A stretch of 64,000 nt of DNA from Trichinella spiralis (taxonomy: Eukaryota > Nematoda > Enoplea > Trichinellida > Trichinellidae). The notes below the pieces were generated by a model. The model was not told where the DNA came from. It made no database searches and saw only the letters and a list, made by a program, of their open reading frames with translations. This document shows positions 1 through 12,869 of the stretch, in pieces (position 1 is the first letter of the stretch; every line of letters starts with the position of its first letter). The stretch is from the NCBI GenBank assembly GCA_000181795.3, contig CM012953.1:12190782-12254781 (forward strand), in the 5' to 3' direction. Position numbers and translations under genes: made by a program.

Positions 1-3000
1 ATTAAACATATGAAACTTCCACTGACAACAAGTCATATTACAGAAGTATACAATGGAATATTATAAGAAGAAGAAAAAAATGAAATTTACTTGTCTTTGC
101 AATTCTTCGGCAAAAGCGTCCAAATCCAAATCTTTCAATCGTTCGGGTGATTCGAGAATTTCATCCAACGCCGTGCCAGGATCATAATCGTCCACAGTCT
201 CGTCGTATTCCAAAGCATCGAATGCCATCTTTCTTGCCCATCTAAAAAAAAGAAAATATACTAGCAAGTTCTACATTTTTATATTCTATATAAATTTGTT
301 TTTTACTCGTAAGTTTCAGGATGCACCCGAGAACCGTCCAGTACGTCGATAAATACGCCGGATTTGTCCATCATCCTGGCGGTGTCGATTTTAATAAAGC
401 CGGCACAATTCATGAACACTTTCGGACCCATGCGACAGTGGGTGACCAATTTGGAACGATTTTCCAAATGCAACTCTTCTGGGGTGAGAATTTTCAACAA
501 GTGAGAAGCTTTGCGGGGTCCCAAGCCGCAGACGAACTGCAACAACGGCGCCGTGTACGGATGCTCGATGCAACGGTTCACATCCACACCGACTTCGCTG
601 ACGCGATTGATAAATTCTTCGGTAATTCGTTGAATCAACTCTTCTTTGGAAACCATATTTTGAGAAGGGTGGAATTTCAAAGACAAAATTTCATCGTCCG
701 GCGTGACAAGCTGGCTGAATTCGATCAACGGATCCTGCAAACGCCGAGCAATGCTAATTGCTTGACGCAACAGAATCGAATATGTTGGAAATTCTTGGTT
801 GGCGGGTCCGCTATCGGCGTAAACCCTGGCCAATTCTGGATCGACAATTTCGACTGGAATGTTTCTCCCAATTGTACCGCTGGCTTGCAAATCCACCACC
901 AACGATTCCAAATCTTTTTTATAATACACCGCATCACTCAAACAAAAGTGATTTTATTTAAAAAAAAACAACCACCACCAAATTAATCATCTCACTTACA
1001 GTGATTCGCCGGCTATTGCTATTGCAATTGGCATTTTTTTTACAAGAAATGTTTTCAGTTCTTCCAAATCGACCGTCTAGAAAAGAAAAATTCAAATATG
1101 CGCATTTCGTGCAATGATAAAAAAAATTACTTTCAACTCTCTTTCATTGTCACTTCGAGCAAAGGTTCTTTTCGTAAAATTACGCAAAACCAGGTGATCC
1201 AACACGTCTCCATCCGCATTTACAAGCGCGGCATAGCTCGGTGATTTGCTAAAAATAATTTGTAAAAATATATATATATTGAAAACCAAATATTAAAGTG
1301 GATGATCACTCACGGCTCTAAAGAATAAGCGATTCCAAGAATGGTCAAACGATTATAATCTTCACGTTTCCGTTCCACTTTCGGATCATGCCAATAGGGA
1401 GCAATGCGCAACCATTCCTGCATTCGATTTGCGCATTTCTAAATTAATCATTTTAGAAACAGTGTGAAATTATTTCTTCTAACAACAATTTCAAATACAT
1501 CTCTTACTCAGGTATTTTATTATTCGTATATATAAATATATATCGTTGGAATTTGATTTTAAACAATTTTCACAACAGATTAAATTTTTATTAGTAAAAA
1601 TTGTCGTAGAAAGTGTAAATTTCAATACCTCTATGACATGCTCTTCAGCTTCACGCTGCAACTGCAATCGTACTTCCCGTTCGAAAATGGGATAAAGCAT
1701 ATCGTCTAAACACTGTTTTAACGCTTCGTGCCTCAAGCTATTCCATTCTTCGGCAACAGCTGTATATTCATCCTAATTATTAATTAGACATACAATTGAG
1801 GTACTTGAAAATTTCCAATCCATCTACAAAGTCAAATAACCCTACCCTGTGGAACAACTGCTGTTGCAACAGTTCGTTGTAATAAGTCGTTCGTTTGCTT
1901 TCTGAACCATCAATGGAAAAGATCATATTTATGAGATGGCTTTCTTCTGCCTTAAAAATTGCACAAATGTTGTAATGTAAGAGTAGAGAAGATTTCTGAA
2001 ACGCAATCTCACACCTCTTTCAACCGAAGATATTCATCATTTTTCAACAATCGTACGGGCTTATTTTTCAAATATTTGCAAGTGTAAAGTGGATGCGCCT
2101 CGTCGATCAGCGACCGCCCGTGCATTGTCGCACGAACGCTGACCGTCACCCGTTGTCGGTATTGCTCCCGCACAATTCTCCTCACTATTGGATTGCGAGC
2201 AAATCGCATCGCCACCATCCACTTGGCCCCTTTCAGCACCGAGTCCACATCCGGAAGCAAACTGCAAAACAGATCATCATCCATAATTTCTTCAAAATTA
2301 ATAATATCTATTCACCATTCAACAATGTACTGTTCGGCAACTTCACGAGCCGACTGACTCGGCTGAGTAACTTCGTTTCTACAATAACCAACTTCCAAAT
2401 TTTCAGCAAACTGCTCGGCTGTCAAGCCGAACTTGTCAGCTAAGCCGCCAATACCGACTTCCAAAAGCTGGGCATATTGACTATAGCCGGCAGCCTGCTT
2501 GAATTTGCCGGCACGTTCGAGGTCGATCTGCTCGTTTGCCCGGGTCCTGTACAAGCGTGAATAGTACAACATGAAGAAGGCGTACCAATCGTTCAACTCT
2601 TCGACAGTATCCGCGCTGGAGAGCACGTCGAAATCCGAATCCCGGATCTCACGACCGCATACCAGCTCGTCAGTGCCGCCGTCGGACTGCCGCTTCAACT
2701 GCAGCTGATAGTCGCGCATCCGTTCCAACTGCTGTTTCAGCAGATGCTTCTTTTCGCGATTATTGCACCACTGTGCGTCGCAGTGGTAAATTTTCCACAG
2801 ATCTTTCATCTTCAAATACGGCTGCACGTGCTCTTTGCGGTAAAAGGCGATGAATGGAACTTCGTAGTCCATGTTTCGGATGAAGCCCAACACTTCGCGG
2901 ATTCGTTCCAAAGCCGAATTGGATTTCGACGGTGAACGTTCCTCTTGACAACTCAAACTGCGACAATTGAAAACTGTCTTGAAAATCCACTTGGCCTCGG

Positions 3001-4738
3001 CAAGCAGTTCTTCAGGTTCCGCTTCGGTTACCGGAACCGCACGAAGCTGAAAACGCTCGGGCCTGTCTTCAAGCTGAATACGCTTGTCTTCGTCAAGCAG
3101 ATATCTCCGCTGCAATTCTACGGGTTCGATTTCCTTTAAAAAATGTAAAATAAATTTCACAAACATTAAAAAAATAATATAAAATGAATAGACTTCGAGA
3201 AGGGTGTGCTTGTTGTGCCTGCGTCGCCGAGAGGCGATTCGCATTTGACGAAGCTCCTCATCCTCGCCTGCTTCGTCATAATCATCGTCTTCATCATAGT
3301 CCTCCTCATCGGCAACGTCGTCGTCGGCAAAAAATTCACCAACATTAAAATCCACCCCAAACAAATCTCGAGCCTCTTCGAGAGCGCTAAAATTGTGACA
3401 AAAAAAATTTTTTTAATCAAATTACAACAAACCACACCAAATAAAACAACACACACCCTTCTGACACTCCCAAAGCATGATGCCTCCTCTTTCTTCTTCG
3501 TCTTTTCAATCCAAAATCTTCATCTTCATCATCATCTTGAATAAAATCATCCAAGCCTGCAACAAAAAGAACAAAACATAAAATCAACATGCAAAAAAAA
3601 CTATCGAACGTAAGCGGCATCAACTTACCAGATTCTTCACCCGTATCACTTCCTTCCTCATCTGCGTAGTTTATATGACGATGAGAAATGTGACGATTTC
3701 TATGGATATCAATTTGCTAAAAATGCATAATAAAAATAACACTTCATAATAATAATATAATGAAAAAAATTTCATAAAATTTGAGCAAAAAAACACTTAA
3801 TACGTTAAAGATAATAAAAAATGTCTATACACTTTTTATCAATATAATTTATATTATTATTATTTACAAAGCTGAATGAGAATCAGCAAGCGCTGCACGA
3901 AATGTAAACACAGTCATCCCACAATTACAATCAATTACAAATCCAATAATTACACAAAATTACTAGTGCGATATTTAGAACAAGGAAAAATGTGTCACTG
4001 ACCTTGGCCAGGTGTTTTTCGTTGTTCAAAATACATTTAATAAATTGAGTTTAGCAACTGTTTACGTAAAAAGTGAATTTGAATTTCAATCATAATCATT
4101 GTTAATATGAAAATAAATGCAAACAATGCTAGCTTGCAAAGAAAGCTGAAAATGGAAAAACAACTCGCCTCTCTTTCAGATGATTCACGTTTCATACGAA
4201 CACGGTCAAATCGATCGGCACTGTCAGATTCATCGCTGTCAGAACCAATTTCTACCCGTCGTTTTTTACGCTTAAAATAGCCAATAAAAATATTTTTTTA
4301 CAAAAATGTCTTTTGAAACAAACCCGAATCGATAAGCCCAAGTTCTCTTTCAACAGTTCTTTGTCTTCTTCCTCAAGTTCACTGAGCATTTCCTCGGAGT
4401 CATAATCTTCAGATTCTTAAACAACGTACGCAAATGATTCAACTAGCTTAATGCACGTATGCGAAAATAAATACTTTTGTCCTCCTCTTCTTCCACATCT
4501 TCATCATCAACGATGAAATTGCCAAATTCTTCTTTAATGCGTTCCGAATCTACAATAAAATATACATTTTTCAATCGATTATCATTTACAAAAACACAAT
4601 CAAACCAGTTTCTTCTTCTTCCTCCTCCTCGTCATCACTAATAATACGTCGTCGTGATTTTTTCGCTGGTCTCACTTCATCTTCATCAAAACCTTCAGTC
4701 TCAGATTCAATTGCTTGATCATCAATCCAATCAGCCAT
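1..4738 (-). CDS. SPT6: SPT6 transcription elongation factor, 3' end outside the window
   Basis: Histone chaperone and RNA polymerase II elongation factor of the Spt6/EMB-5 family. I assemble 16 coding exons (4606-4738, 4475-4549, 4324-4415, 4169-4270, 3629-3716, 3457-3556, 3194-3386, 2316-3133, 2015-2261, 1846-1950, 1629-1772, 1314-1438, 1131-1248, 1000-1076, 307-936, 91-241), totalling 3198 nt or 1066 residues in one open frame. The N-terminus is very acidic with Lys/Arg clusters. It is followed by the FGVDF segment, the PERFQLR core, the YqgF-like region (IAIAGES), the helix-hairpin-helix ([10 protein letters not shown]) and the [10 protein letters not shown] block typical of Spt6. The S1 and tandem SH2 domains should lie left of base 1. 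The start is the first ATG of the acidic exon; a CTAG acceptor sits 2 nt upstream of it. The intron 3717-4168 appears to use a GC donor. Identity is secure; individual splice sites are by eye. Confidence 0.95.
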
Positions 4739-4743
4739 ACCTA
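4739..4743 (-). promoter_or_regulatory. 3' splice acceptor next to the SPT6 start codon (possible trans-splice site)
   Basis: Read on the minus strand the sequence is TTGATCTAG|GT ATG. The AG ends two bases before the SPT6 start codon, and no upstream coding exon is evident. This fits spliced-leader addition, or a cis-spliced 5' UTR exon further right. Confidence 0.5.
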
Positions 4744-7233
4744 GATCAATGTTCAAAAGATTAAACGAAAAACTATACATAAGAATTAGATTTTTCAGAA
4801 AATGATGCTAAAACCAACATAAAACAACAAAACATTTTACGAGCAATTCACAGTTCAAAAGTGAAACAAAAATATGAAAAAAATGTTAACACGAAAATGT
4901 GAAAAAGTATGAAACCGTCGTCAGGCAAATCACACGGATGGATTAGTGCAATACAAATCAGAGCATGCAGCCGACATAGTAGGCAAAAAATACAGTAGTA
5001 CAAGACAATCAAGGTTAAATATTTGTTTAAGTGGTTGAAGATTTCAAACATTTTTACACATTTCAATAATGAAGTACAAGCACATATTTTTAAAAATCTT
5101 GCTTTAGAAAATAAAAGTAATTTATTTTTTCAAATTTTTATAATTATTTAAAATATTTTTTGATTATGATTTTGATCAATACTTATTTATCAAAAAAACA
5201 TCTTAAATGAAATCTCAAATCTTTCTCTTTAACACAAAAACAGTTAATTACAATCACATATATCACTATAATAATTGCAATGAGGTCACAGGGGTCAGTT
5301 TTCTGTGTCAATTTTTGTTCTGAAAGGATTATATTCTGAAATTATTTCTTTCACTTGGCACAACGATTTTTGCTTATTTTATAATGGTTTCTACGGCTAT
5401 TGTTTTTCATATATCTGATAATAAAAATTTTCGATTCAGCTAATTTTCTATTTCTGTGCATTATTATTTCTGGGTTACGTATTGTGAATTGATATTAATT
5501 GTGTCGTCAGGAAAGTTTAATAACAGGAATGTAATTTCTCATTCATTTATACTGTATCTTTCGAAATTGCCCAAGAAAGGGCTACACAAAAAGAAAAATA
5601 GCAGTTGAATGTTAAATTTTAAAAAAATATAAGAACACCTTGTACCATTTTTTCAGATTGCAGTTTTTAATTTAAAGTGTAAATTATATCAGGAAGTCTT
5701 CTCAAAACATTTCACAGTACGAAATAACTTTGAAATAAATGACAAGCAGCATAAACAATGAGAACTTGATTCTCCGCAAAGAATATTAAAAATTTGCAAA
5801 GTGAAGCGTTTTTCACATAATGTTTTAATTTTGAGAAGCTTTAAATTACGTAAACAAGCGCATGTGGCTGAATGCATTTGCGCAGGATGACGTAATCTGA
5901 GCTGAGGAAAAGAAAAAGTACTTGCTATTGCATTATGAAAGTTGAAAACATAGACGGAACTGCTTGTTTAAGCAGAACAATGAAAATATGTTTTTCTGAT
6001 CTTCCTAACGACGGTCATAATCGACGGCTTGTAAAAGCGAAACGAAATTCATCAGTATATTCAGGTAAATGAAATCTCTAAAATCACATTTGTTTAAATT
6101 AAGTGATGAAAAGCGTTGTTTAAAATTTAATTCGCTATCATTTCTTATCTATTTAAGCAACTCCAATAGATTCTCATTTATAAATATCGTGCCCAATCTA
6201 AAACTTTTATTAACTGTCACACTACAATATAGTGATTTATGTTTGTTTCTCATATTTGCGTATGATCAACTTTCTTCGAAATATTATCAAATAACAAATA
6301 TTATAAATAAAAAAATATTCATTTTATTCAATTTAGTAACAATAATTTTGTAATATTTTAATATACTTTTTCGTTAATAATGCTTGATTCAGTTAATGCA
6401 CACATATTTAAAGTAAAACAATTTTTCTGACGTAATATTTTTTCTCACTTAAAACAGCAAAACTTTGGTTTGAACAGCTGCTAAAATTTGCTTTTGGGCA
6501 TCAGCTGAAACTTTACTTTTTTCAGTTGCCGAAAGGGGGTAAAGTAAAAATTCTTAAATTCTTCTTTTCACTTTTAGCTCATGTTTTTCAAACGTCACAT
6601 TTTGAAACGATCTCATGACAAATCTGAAAAACAGTGCGAACAACAAAATCAGTGAATTCTTCATTTATACAATTTTTCATATTCGTAATAATGAAGCTGT
6701 GGTTTTTATTCATTTATTACTTTATGAAGAAATTGCAGAAACATGCAGTTCAGTGAATTTGATTTATTTTGCTTTTAATTAACTTTATTTCAAAGCTAAT
6801 ATTTCATTTGCATATTAAAAAGACTTTTTCCAAAAAAAACTGCATATTTCGTACTGATAATGAAGGATACTAAAAATTTGCACAATATTCACCATTTTTA
6901 TTATCACACTGCAAAACTATTTTAAATGTGATATATTAAAATCCATTGCATTTATATCATCATCTAATTTCAACAGTGTCAAAATATTATTTCATAATGT
7001 CTTTTTTCACACATTTTCATTATATATATCTGCATGTAAAAATACAGAAAATAATATAAATAAAAAATTCTTTTAAATGCTATATCCGTATTCATAATGT
7101 TTTAAATATGAAATTTATGTTCCTATTTTATATTGATGATTATACGTTTATTTTTCATTTTCATTTCATTTTAGCCAGGTTAATTGAAACTGCCAATTGT
7201 TTTCTTTCTTTCTAACAACAAAACAAGCTACAA
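4744..7233. other. Intergenic region between divergent genes SPT6 and the tyrosine-rich gene
   Basis: AT-rich DNA holding the promoters of two divergent genes. I found no convincing complete gene. A short open stretch on the plus strand at 5981-6065 (starting MKICFSDLP) ends at a good donor (CAG|GTAAAT). Another 13-base segment at 6523-6535 is flanked by TTTTTTCAG and GTAAAG. Neither joins in frame to the tyrosine-rich ORF, so at most they are leader exons or exons of something unrecognised. Confidence 0.4.
5981..6065 (+). other. Possible small leader exon ending at a consensus donor
   Basis: An ATG opens a 28-codon frame rich in Arg, Lys and Ser that runs to a TTCAG|GTAAAT donor. The frame does not continue correctly into the tyrosine-rich ORF at 7234. 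It could be a 5' UTR exon with an upstream ORF, an exon of an undetected gene, or chance. Confidence 0.2.
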
Positions 7234-7827
7234 ATGGCTCCTTATTACTACGATAGACTCACTAACTACTTGTCTGAATCTCAGCCTGTGAAACTGTATG
7301 ATTCTGTCATTAGACGAAGTTTTAGTTCAACTCAAGATCTTGTATCCAGATACAACCCACATTCATCACTTTCTGTTTATTATCCAGAATCAAAAAGCTT
7401 GTTACGAAGAAGCCGCAGTGTAGATTATATTTCAACAAATCCATTCTATCCAGTCACACATGCTATACCTGATTATCCAATGCGCAGGTATGATCTGTAT
7501 GTGCCTGGAACGTGGAGTTATCCAATATGGAAATATTTGTATGAACCGACCAGTTATTATTCTACACCCTTACATACTCGATATTATGAAGATTATCGCA
7601 GCCGATTTCGATATCCACTCAGTACTTACTATTTAGCCGGTGAATTAGATTATTATTGCAGAGATTTAAATCGCACCTTGAACCGATATGATTACTTGAG
7701 ATACAGATATCATACTCTATATCCAACGTATCGTTTCTACTACGGTACAGGCTTGCATAGCTTGCGACATTATGTTGGCTATCGATCTTATCCAAATTAT
7801 TATACAATTTACACTTATTGGTACTAA
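7234..7827 (+). CDS. Tyrosine-rich basic protein of unknown function
   Basis: A single uninterrupted 197-residue frame from ATG to TAA. By my count about 42 residues are tyrosine (around 21 percent), often as YY or Y-P/Y-R pairs, with many arginines and very few lysines. There is no signal peptide: the N-terminus is MAPYYYDRL. There is one cysteine and no transmembrane segment. Residues 30-75 include serine-rich stretches (SFSSTQDL, RRSRSVDY) that look like possible phosphorylation sites. Two possible 3' splice acceptors precede the ATG (TTTTAG ending at 7174, ACAAG ending at 7227), so the message probably has a spliced 5' leader. I do not recognise the family. Aromatic, basic proteins of this kind could be structural (cytoskeletal, muscle, or cross-linked by dityrosine), but that is speculation. 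Confidence 0.75.
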   Translation: MAPYYYDRLTNYLSESQPVKLYDSVIRRSFSSTQDLVSRYNPHSSLSVYYPESKSLLRRSRSVDYISTNPFYPVTHAIPDYPMRRYDLYVPGTWSYPIWKYLYEPTSYYSTPLHTRYYEDYRSRFRYPLSTYYLAGELDYYCRDLNRTLNRYDYLRYRYHTLYPTYRFYYGTGLHSLRHYVGYRSYPNYYTIYTYWY

Positions 7828-9961
7828 ATTTCAACAACTTAAAAGCATAGAAAAGAATCTATTTACATTAGCATTTGAAATCTGATTATTCACTAATTCA
7901 CCGTCTTACAGTGTTAGGTAATTTTACAGAAATTTAATTTAAAATGTGCCATCAGTACTGCTTATTGTTCCTTATGAATTTTAAAATAAAAAGTGCTTTT
8001 ATGAAAAATCATGTACTACGCATTTATTTTCAATATTTAACATTAACTGCAAATTTGAAGTGTTTTATATTATTGAAATATATGTTCAAACTTAATGTTG
8101 TTAAATTAATGAGTAATAATGTGAATAATAAATGAAAATACACCAAACAATTAATTTAGCTATATGTTAAAAATAAAATTGTCATATTTTATGAAGAAAC
8201 TTTAGGAAAATTATGATTACATGAAATAAAAATGTCGGGCAAAAGTGATTGTCAAGTTAATTCGTTATAATAAAAAAATGCTTTAAATTACATATATTAA
8301 TTTGTTCGATGCGGACGAATAATTCTTTGATTTGAAATTTATAATTCAATCTAATTGTTGTAATAAACAAATTTTCGCTATTAATAATACAGATATAACT
8401 GAATCTGTGTTTTGATTTGACTAGTTTTTATTAATTATTATTACAAAACGAACTGGTTGCAAAATGAACAGCAATAAAGAAGCATAATATCAAACAATAG
8501 TTGTAAATGGTAGAACTGTTGAAGCAAATAATTTTATAATTTTTGAAAATAATTAAAATTCACACATCTTTAACATTGCTGTTTGTTTTAAAATAAAAAC
8601 TAAAATTTATAAAAGTTACACAGCATTTATAGGTAAAAAAATTGAATTTTAAACAGCAGATAATAGCAACTGCAAAAGTTGGTTTCCAGTAATATTTATG
8701 AGCAATTGAAACTAGATTTAAAACTGCTGCATTATTTATAAAACTCGTTTCTACGTTCGCAGAATATCAGAAATTGCAAATTATATTTCAGAATGTACAA
8801 AGCATGCTACATCGAATTGTTTGTGTTATTTTTTATTGATGTTTCAAAGGTTAGTACCGCTGTTGAAGCTTTGTTTTAAATAAAATTAAATTCACAAATA
8901 GTGCAATTCGATAAACATTATGAAGGGTATTGGAAGCGAAGATTTTGTTCAATAAACAAAGCTAATGCAATTTTTGTTGAATGATGCGATTATTTTCAAA
9001 TGCTACCTCCACCTTTTCTTCAGTATTCATTAATGCATGCAACAAACAAATACGTATACATTTATACAGTATTCTGTATGGTTTGAAATAATAAAATTTT
9101 TTAACCCATTGTTTTGTTGGAGACATTATATCTGCTTAAATTATATTAAAATATTTTGAATATTTATTTGAAACTGTTTGAAAACTTAAAAAATCAATTG
9201 CGGTGAGATTAAATATTATTTTCAAATTATATTTCCTGAAGTGATAAAAAATGATTACAACGCGTAACTGATTTATTATTATTTATTTGCAAATATTTGA
9301 TTAATACAACTTCTGGAGATAGTTCGTCAGTAAATATGCTTTTATATGTTGAACGTAGGATTGTCAGATAATTAAATATTTAATGCACCAATTAATTTTT
9401 GTTAAAAATTTTAAGTAAATTTTAATATGATGCATAACTTTTAACGTGAAATTCAAAAGTGATTTCTACTATCTACAAGATGATGTTATAAATTGCATAT
9501 TTTTTTAATATGATTAATTTGCAATTTCACTTAAAAACAAACATATGGGAGCGTTTTGTACTGAAGGATTTTTGGAATATGATGGAAAAAATGCATAATA
9601 TTCTCTAACTTAAGAAATTTTTCAGTATATATTAAAACCATATTTCCATATCTTACTGATTAATTATTATCAATAAAAATTCATCGATCATTAATTCTTT
9701 AATTCTGATTTTAAAACAGTTTCATTTTCTGGGTATAAAATTTATTATTAAATAAAATTTGACTTCTTAATTCCAAAACTGTTTGCTTTTTGTATATCTT
9801 TTAGTTATCATATATTTTGGTGTTTTAATTTTTAAAAATGAATTCACATTTTTGCATAGACGAATGTCAACATTATTCCACAAAATGATTCAAACTTTTT
9901 TTTAGTGTTCTAAAGTTGCGTTGTGTGAAGAAAAATTCCATTACGTCAAATAGCAAACAAA
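7828..9961. other. AT-rich intergenic region
   Basis: This holds the 3' flank of the tyrosine-rich gene and the 5' flank of the acid phosphatase gene. Several AATAAA-type signals follow the first gene (for example near 8127-8132). I see no coding potential beyond chance ORFs, and no RNA gene. Confidence 0.4.
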
Positions 9962-12869
9962 ATGACAACGCTGGAAAATAAACTGCACCTTGCTTTATCA
10001 ACAATTGGTTTGCTGATAATGCTCTTTCATAAAAGCAATGGAGATAGGCAACTCATTTTTGTGCACGTGGTATGTTACAGTTCATGTATAAAAGTATTAG
10101 CATTTCATTAATCACTGAGATATTATAATTTGCATAATGAGCGTATTGTGCCACATCATCATTAAATGGTTGGATAGAATGATTTACTTAATGACATAAT
10201 TCAGCGATAGTTGCAAACGTCAAGATTCTATCTATGCAGTTGCAAAAGATTAATATCTTATATTTAAATTTTATCAATAGTAGTTCTGCGCCATCAATCA
10301 ATAAAGTTAATTACTTTGATTGAAAGGGCAATCATTTCTGCAGGTACACAATTTTGGTCAGAAATTCATTTTTGCATTTTTATAGATACTCAAAAAGAAA
10401 CAAACATTAAACAGTTTTTGTATATTGAACTAAATTCAAGTAAAAAATGGATAAATACAATAAGTAAAATTTTAAATAGCTTAAGCTTATTTCTGTTGCA
10501 TATTCAGTTCATATATATGTATTGATAATTTGAATTTTTAAATATTAAATTATCATAAAAGCTTATGACTGTAGATATACTGTGAGATTGTGCAATTGCA
10601 GATGTGGCGCCATGGTGCCAGAGCTCCTCTAACTTTGTTTCCGTCTGAGTACGATCAGACAATCCAAAATTGGCCAAACGGATTGGGCGAATTGACTCCA
10701 GTATGATTAATTTAATTTGAAAACTTTATCAAAATTTCTACATTCACAAAATGAAATTATTTAGTTGGGAATTTTGCAACAATTTCAACTGGGAACTTTT
10801 TTGCGACAACGTTATGAAAAGCTGATTCCAAAATACAAATCGGATGCGGTGAGATTAAATATTATTTTTATTGTTTTGTGCATTAAATAAATTTAAATTA
10901 GATTTACATTCGTTCAACGGACTCCAATCGAACAATCATGAGCGCAATGGCAAATCTTGCGGGCATGTTTCCGCCTGAAAATAGCCAAAATATTTTAAAC
11001 TTAACTTGGCAGCCAATTCCTATTCACACGATTCCCAAAACGTTGGACAAGGTTTGAAATTTTAAAACTAATTCCATTAAACATTGGGCACTTTATTTTA
11101 GAATAGTGTCCATGCAAATTATAGTATTAGAGGCTGTGCTGAAAAAAGCAATAATTTAAAAGCTAAATTATTACTTTGTTAATAATTGGTCATTGTATCA
11201 ATGGGATTAATTTTTCACCTTTATCATTGCAAAAAATTTGTCTCTTTATTTTGAATGATTTAAACTTAAATTCAAAAATACGACTTTAATTCATTTTGAT
11301 TAAATTTAAGGTATTGGATGTCACGTATTCAACGTGCCCGTATCCAGATCACGTGTTCTACAGTGAGGAGATGAATTCTGAAACTGTGCGAGCAATAATG
11401 GAAGAAAAGGCCGCTCTTTTTGATTTTCTCAGAGAACGTACAGGTTTAGAAATTCCAACTTTTACCGACATATTTGATGTTTATGATTTATTGAACTGTG
11501 AGGTATGACACAGTGGGTTGTTTTGTATATTCAAATTTAGTTGTAAGTTGTAAGTTGTATATTCAAATTTGAATTTTTAAAAATAATATTTTAATTTTTT
11601 TGTTTATTCAAAAAGCGATGTAAAAGTTGAGAAATATGAATACAAAATAAATCATGCACAATCTCAGGATGGAATTTTATAAATGCTCAACGGACAATTA
11701 CTTCAGAAAGCTCACAATATGGTCGAAACAAATCGAACATGGATGAATGAAGCGCTTTTTAAAGAAATTGAAGATTTATTTTTAAAGTCTACTCTTCACT
11801 ATTACAGCAACTCGAAAATCACCCCTTTTCGTGGAGGTATTGTTATTATTATAACATCTCAAATATATATAATCATTGACATTGATTTTTTAAATTATAT
11901 TTTTCTTCAAGTTCACTTATTTATATTTTTGATAAGTACAAATAATCATAAGGTGAGTATTGATTTTTGACATATTAAATTTCATATCGTTATTTTGACA
12001 GTTCAAAATTTTTTCTTTTAAAAAACTTTGCATACTGTTTAACTGGAACTGAAAAATTCAGTTCTTCATTTCCAATCCAACAGGCCCCCTGTTGCAAAGC
12101 GTTGCAGAAGTGCTGATGAAAAAAGCAAAAAGAATTTACAACGATCAGCTGAAATACATGGCTTATTCTGCAGTATGAAAAAATATCCATTGCATTTTCT
12201 TCTGATTTTGGTTTTTTTAATTTTCAGTAAAACTTTTCAGCATGAAACTGGAATAATTGCGTTTTTCACAAGTATGCAAATTTACAATACATCATTGATC
12301 CCAGATTTTGCAGCTTGCATCATGACAGAGCTTTACGAAGAAGAAGACGGTACTTACACTGTTGATGTGAGTAATTCTTTGCAATCATTATCACTTTCAT
12401 TTGTTGCTTACAATAATATAATTTAAATCTAGATTATTGCAAAAGTAATATGCATATGTTTTTAATTAAATAAATAAATAAATAAATACATACATATATA
12501 TTTTTTAATTAGATTCTGTACAAAAGAAGCTTGAAAGAGGAAGTGCAAGTTTTGGAACTTCCGTGGTGCGGAACAGTTTGCAATTTGGAAACTTTTATCA
12601 ACTGGAGCAACAATATAGCGGTAAAAGATTGGGAAAAAGAATGCGGTCTCAGGAGGGAAGAAAATTTTTCAGAACTTCAGCAACGTAAATTTTATGTTTT
12701 TTCTTATTGAAAAATTAATTATGAAATTTTAAAAGGAAGAATTTTTTTTGAAGGCAGAGAAGTGATCTTTTTATCAGTAGCGCTGATTGTCGCCATCACC
12801 GGATTGTGTATTTTGTCAGTGATGTATTATCAACTGAAAACATTGATCAAATTGAAAATTCCTGACTGA
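9962..12869 (+). CDS. Histidine acid phosphatase, membrane-anchored (lysosomal/prostatic type)
   Basis: Histidine-phosphatase family enzyme (clade 2), predicted to hydrolyse phosphomonoesters in the lumen of lysosomes or at the surface. Ten exons join in frame to 427 residues: 9962-10069, 10602-10700, 10765-10848, 10902-11051, 11311-11502, 11707-11836, 12084-12172, 12241-12366, 12513-12684, 12736-12869. Exon 1 encodes a hydrophobic signal peptide (residues about 8-22). The phosphate-pocket motif RHGARAP begins at residue 39, and IYIRSTDSNRT carries the second conserved Arg region. The C-terminal catalytic motif, normally His-Asp, reads SAHETG (His285-Glu286). The last exon encodes a transmembrane helix (about residues 395-417) and a short basic tail, as in lysosomal acid phosphatase. 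For exon 6 I chose the acceptor TTACTTCAG because the alternative upstream AG would include a stop codon. Membership is certain; exon edges are by eye. Confidence 0.92.

Noticed and set aside
321-986. 221-codon plus-strand ORF
   Set aside because: Antisense to the conserved SPT6 helix-hairpin-helix exon; no family resemblance.
3990-4060. Possible extra SPT6 exon ending AAG|GTCAGT on the minus strand
   Set aside because: No acceptor lies upstream of it, and joining exons 4169-4270 and 3629-3716 directly keeps the frame.
11668-11706. Earlier acceptor for acid phosphatase exon 6 (CTCAG ending at 11667)
   Set aside because: It would place an in-frame TAA at 11680-11682; the downstream CAG at 11706 keeps the frame.
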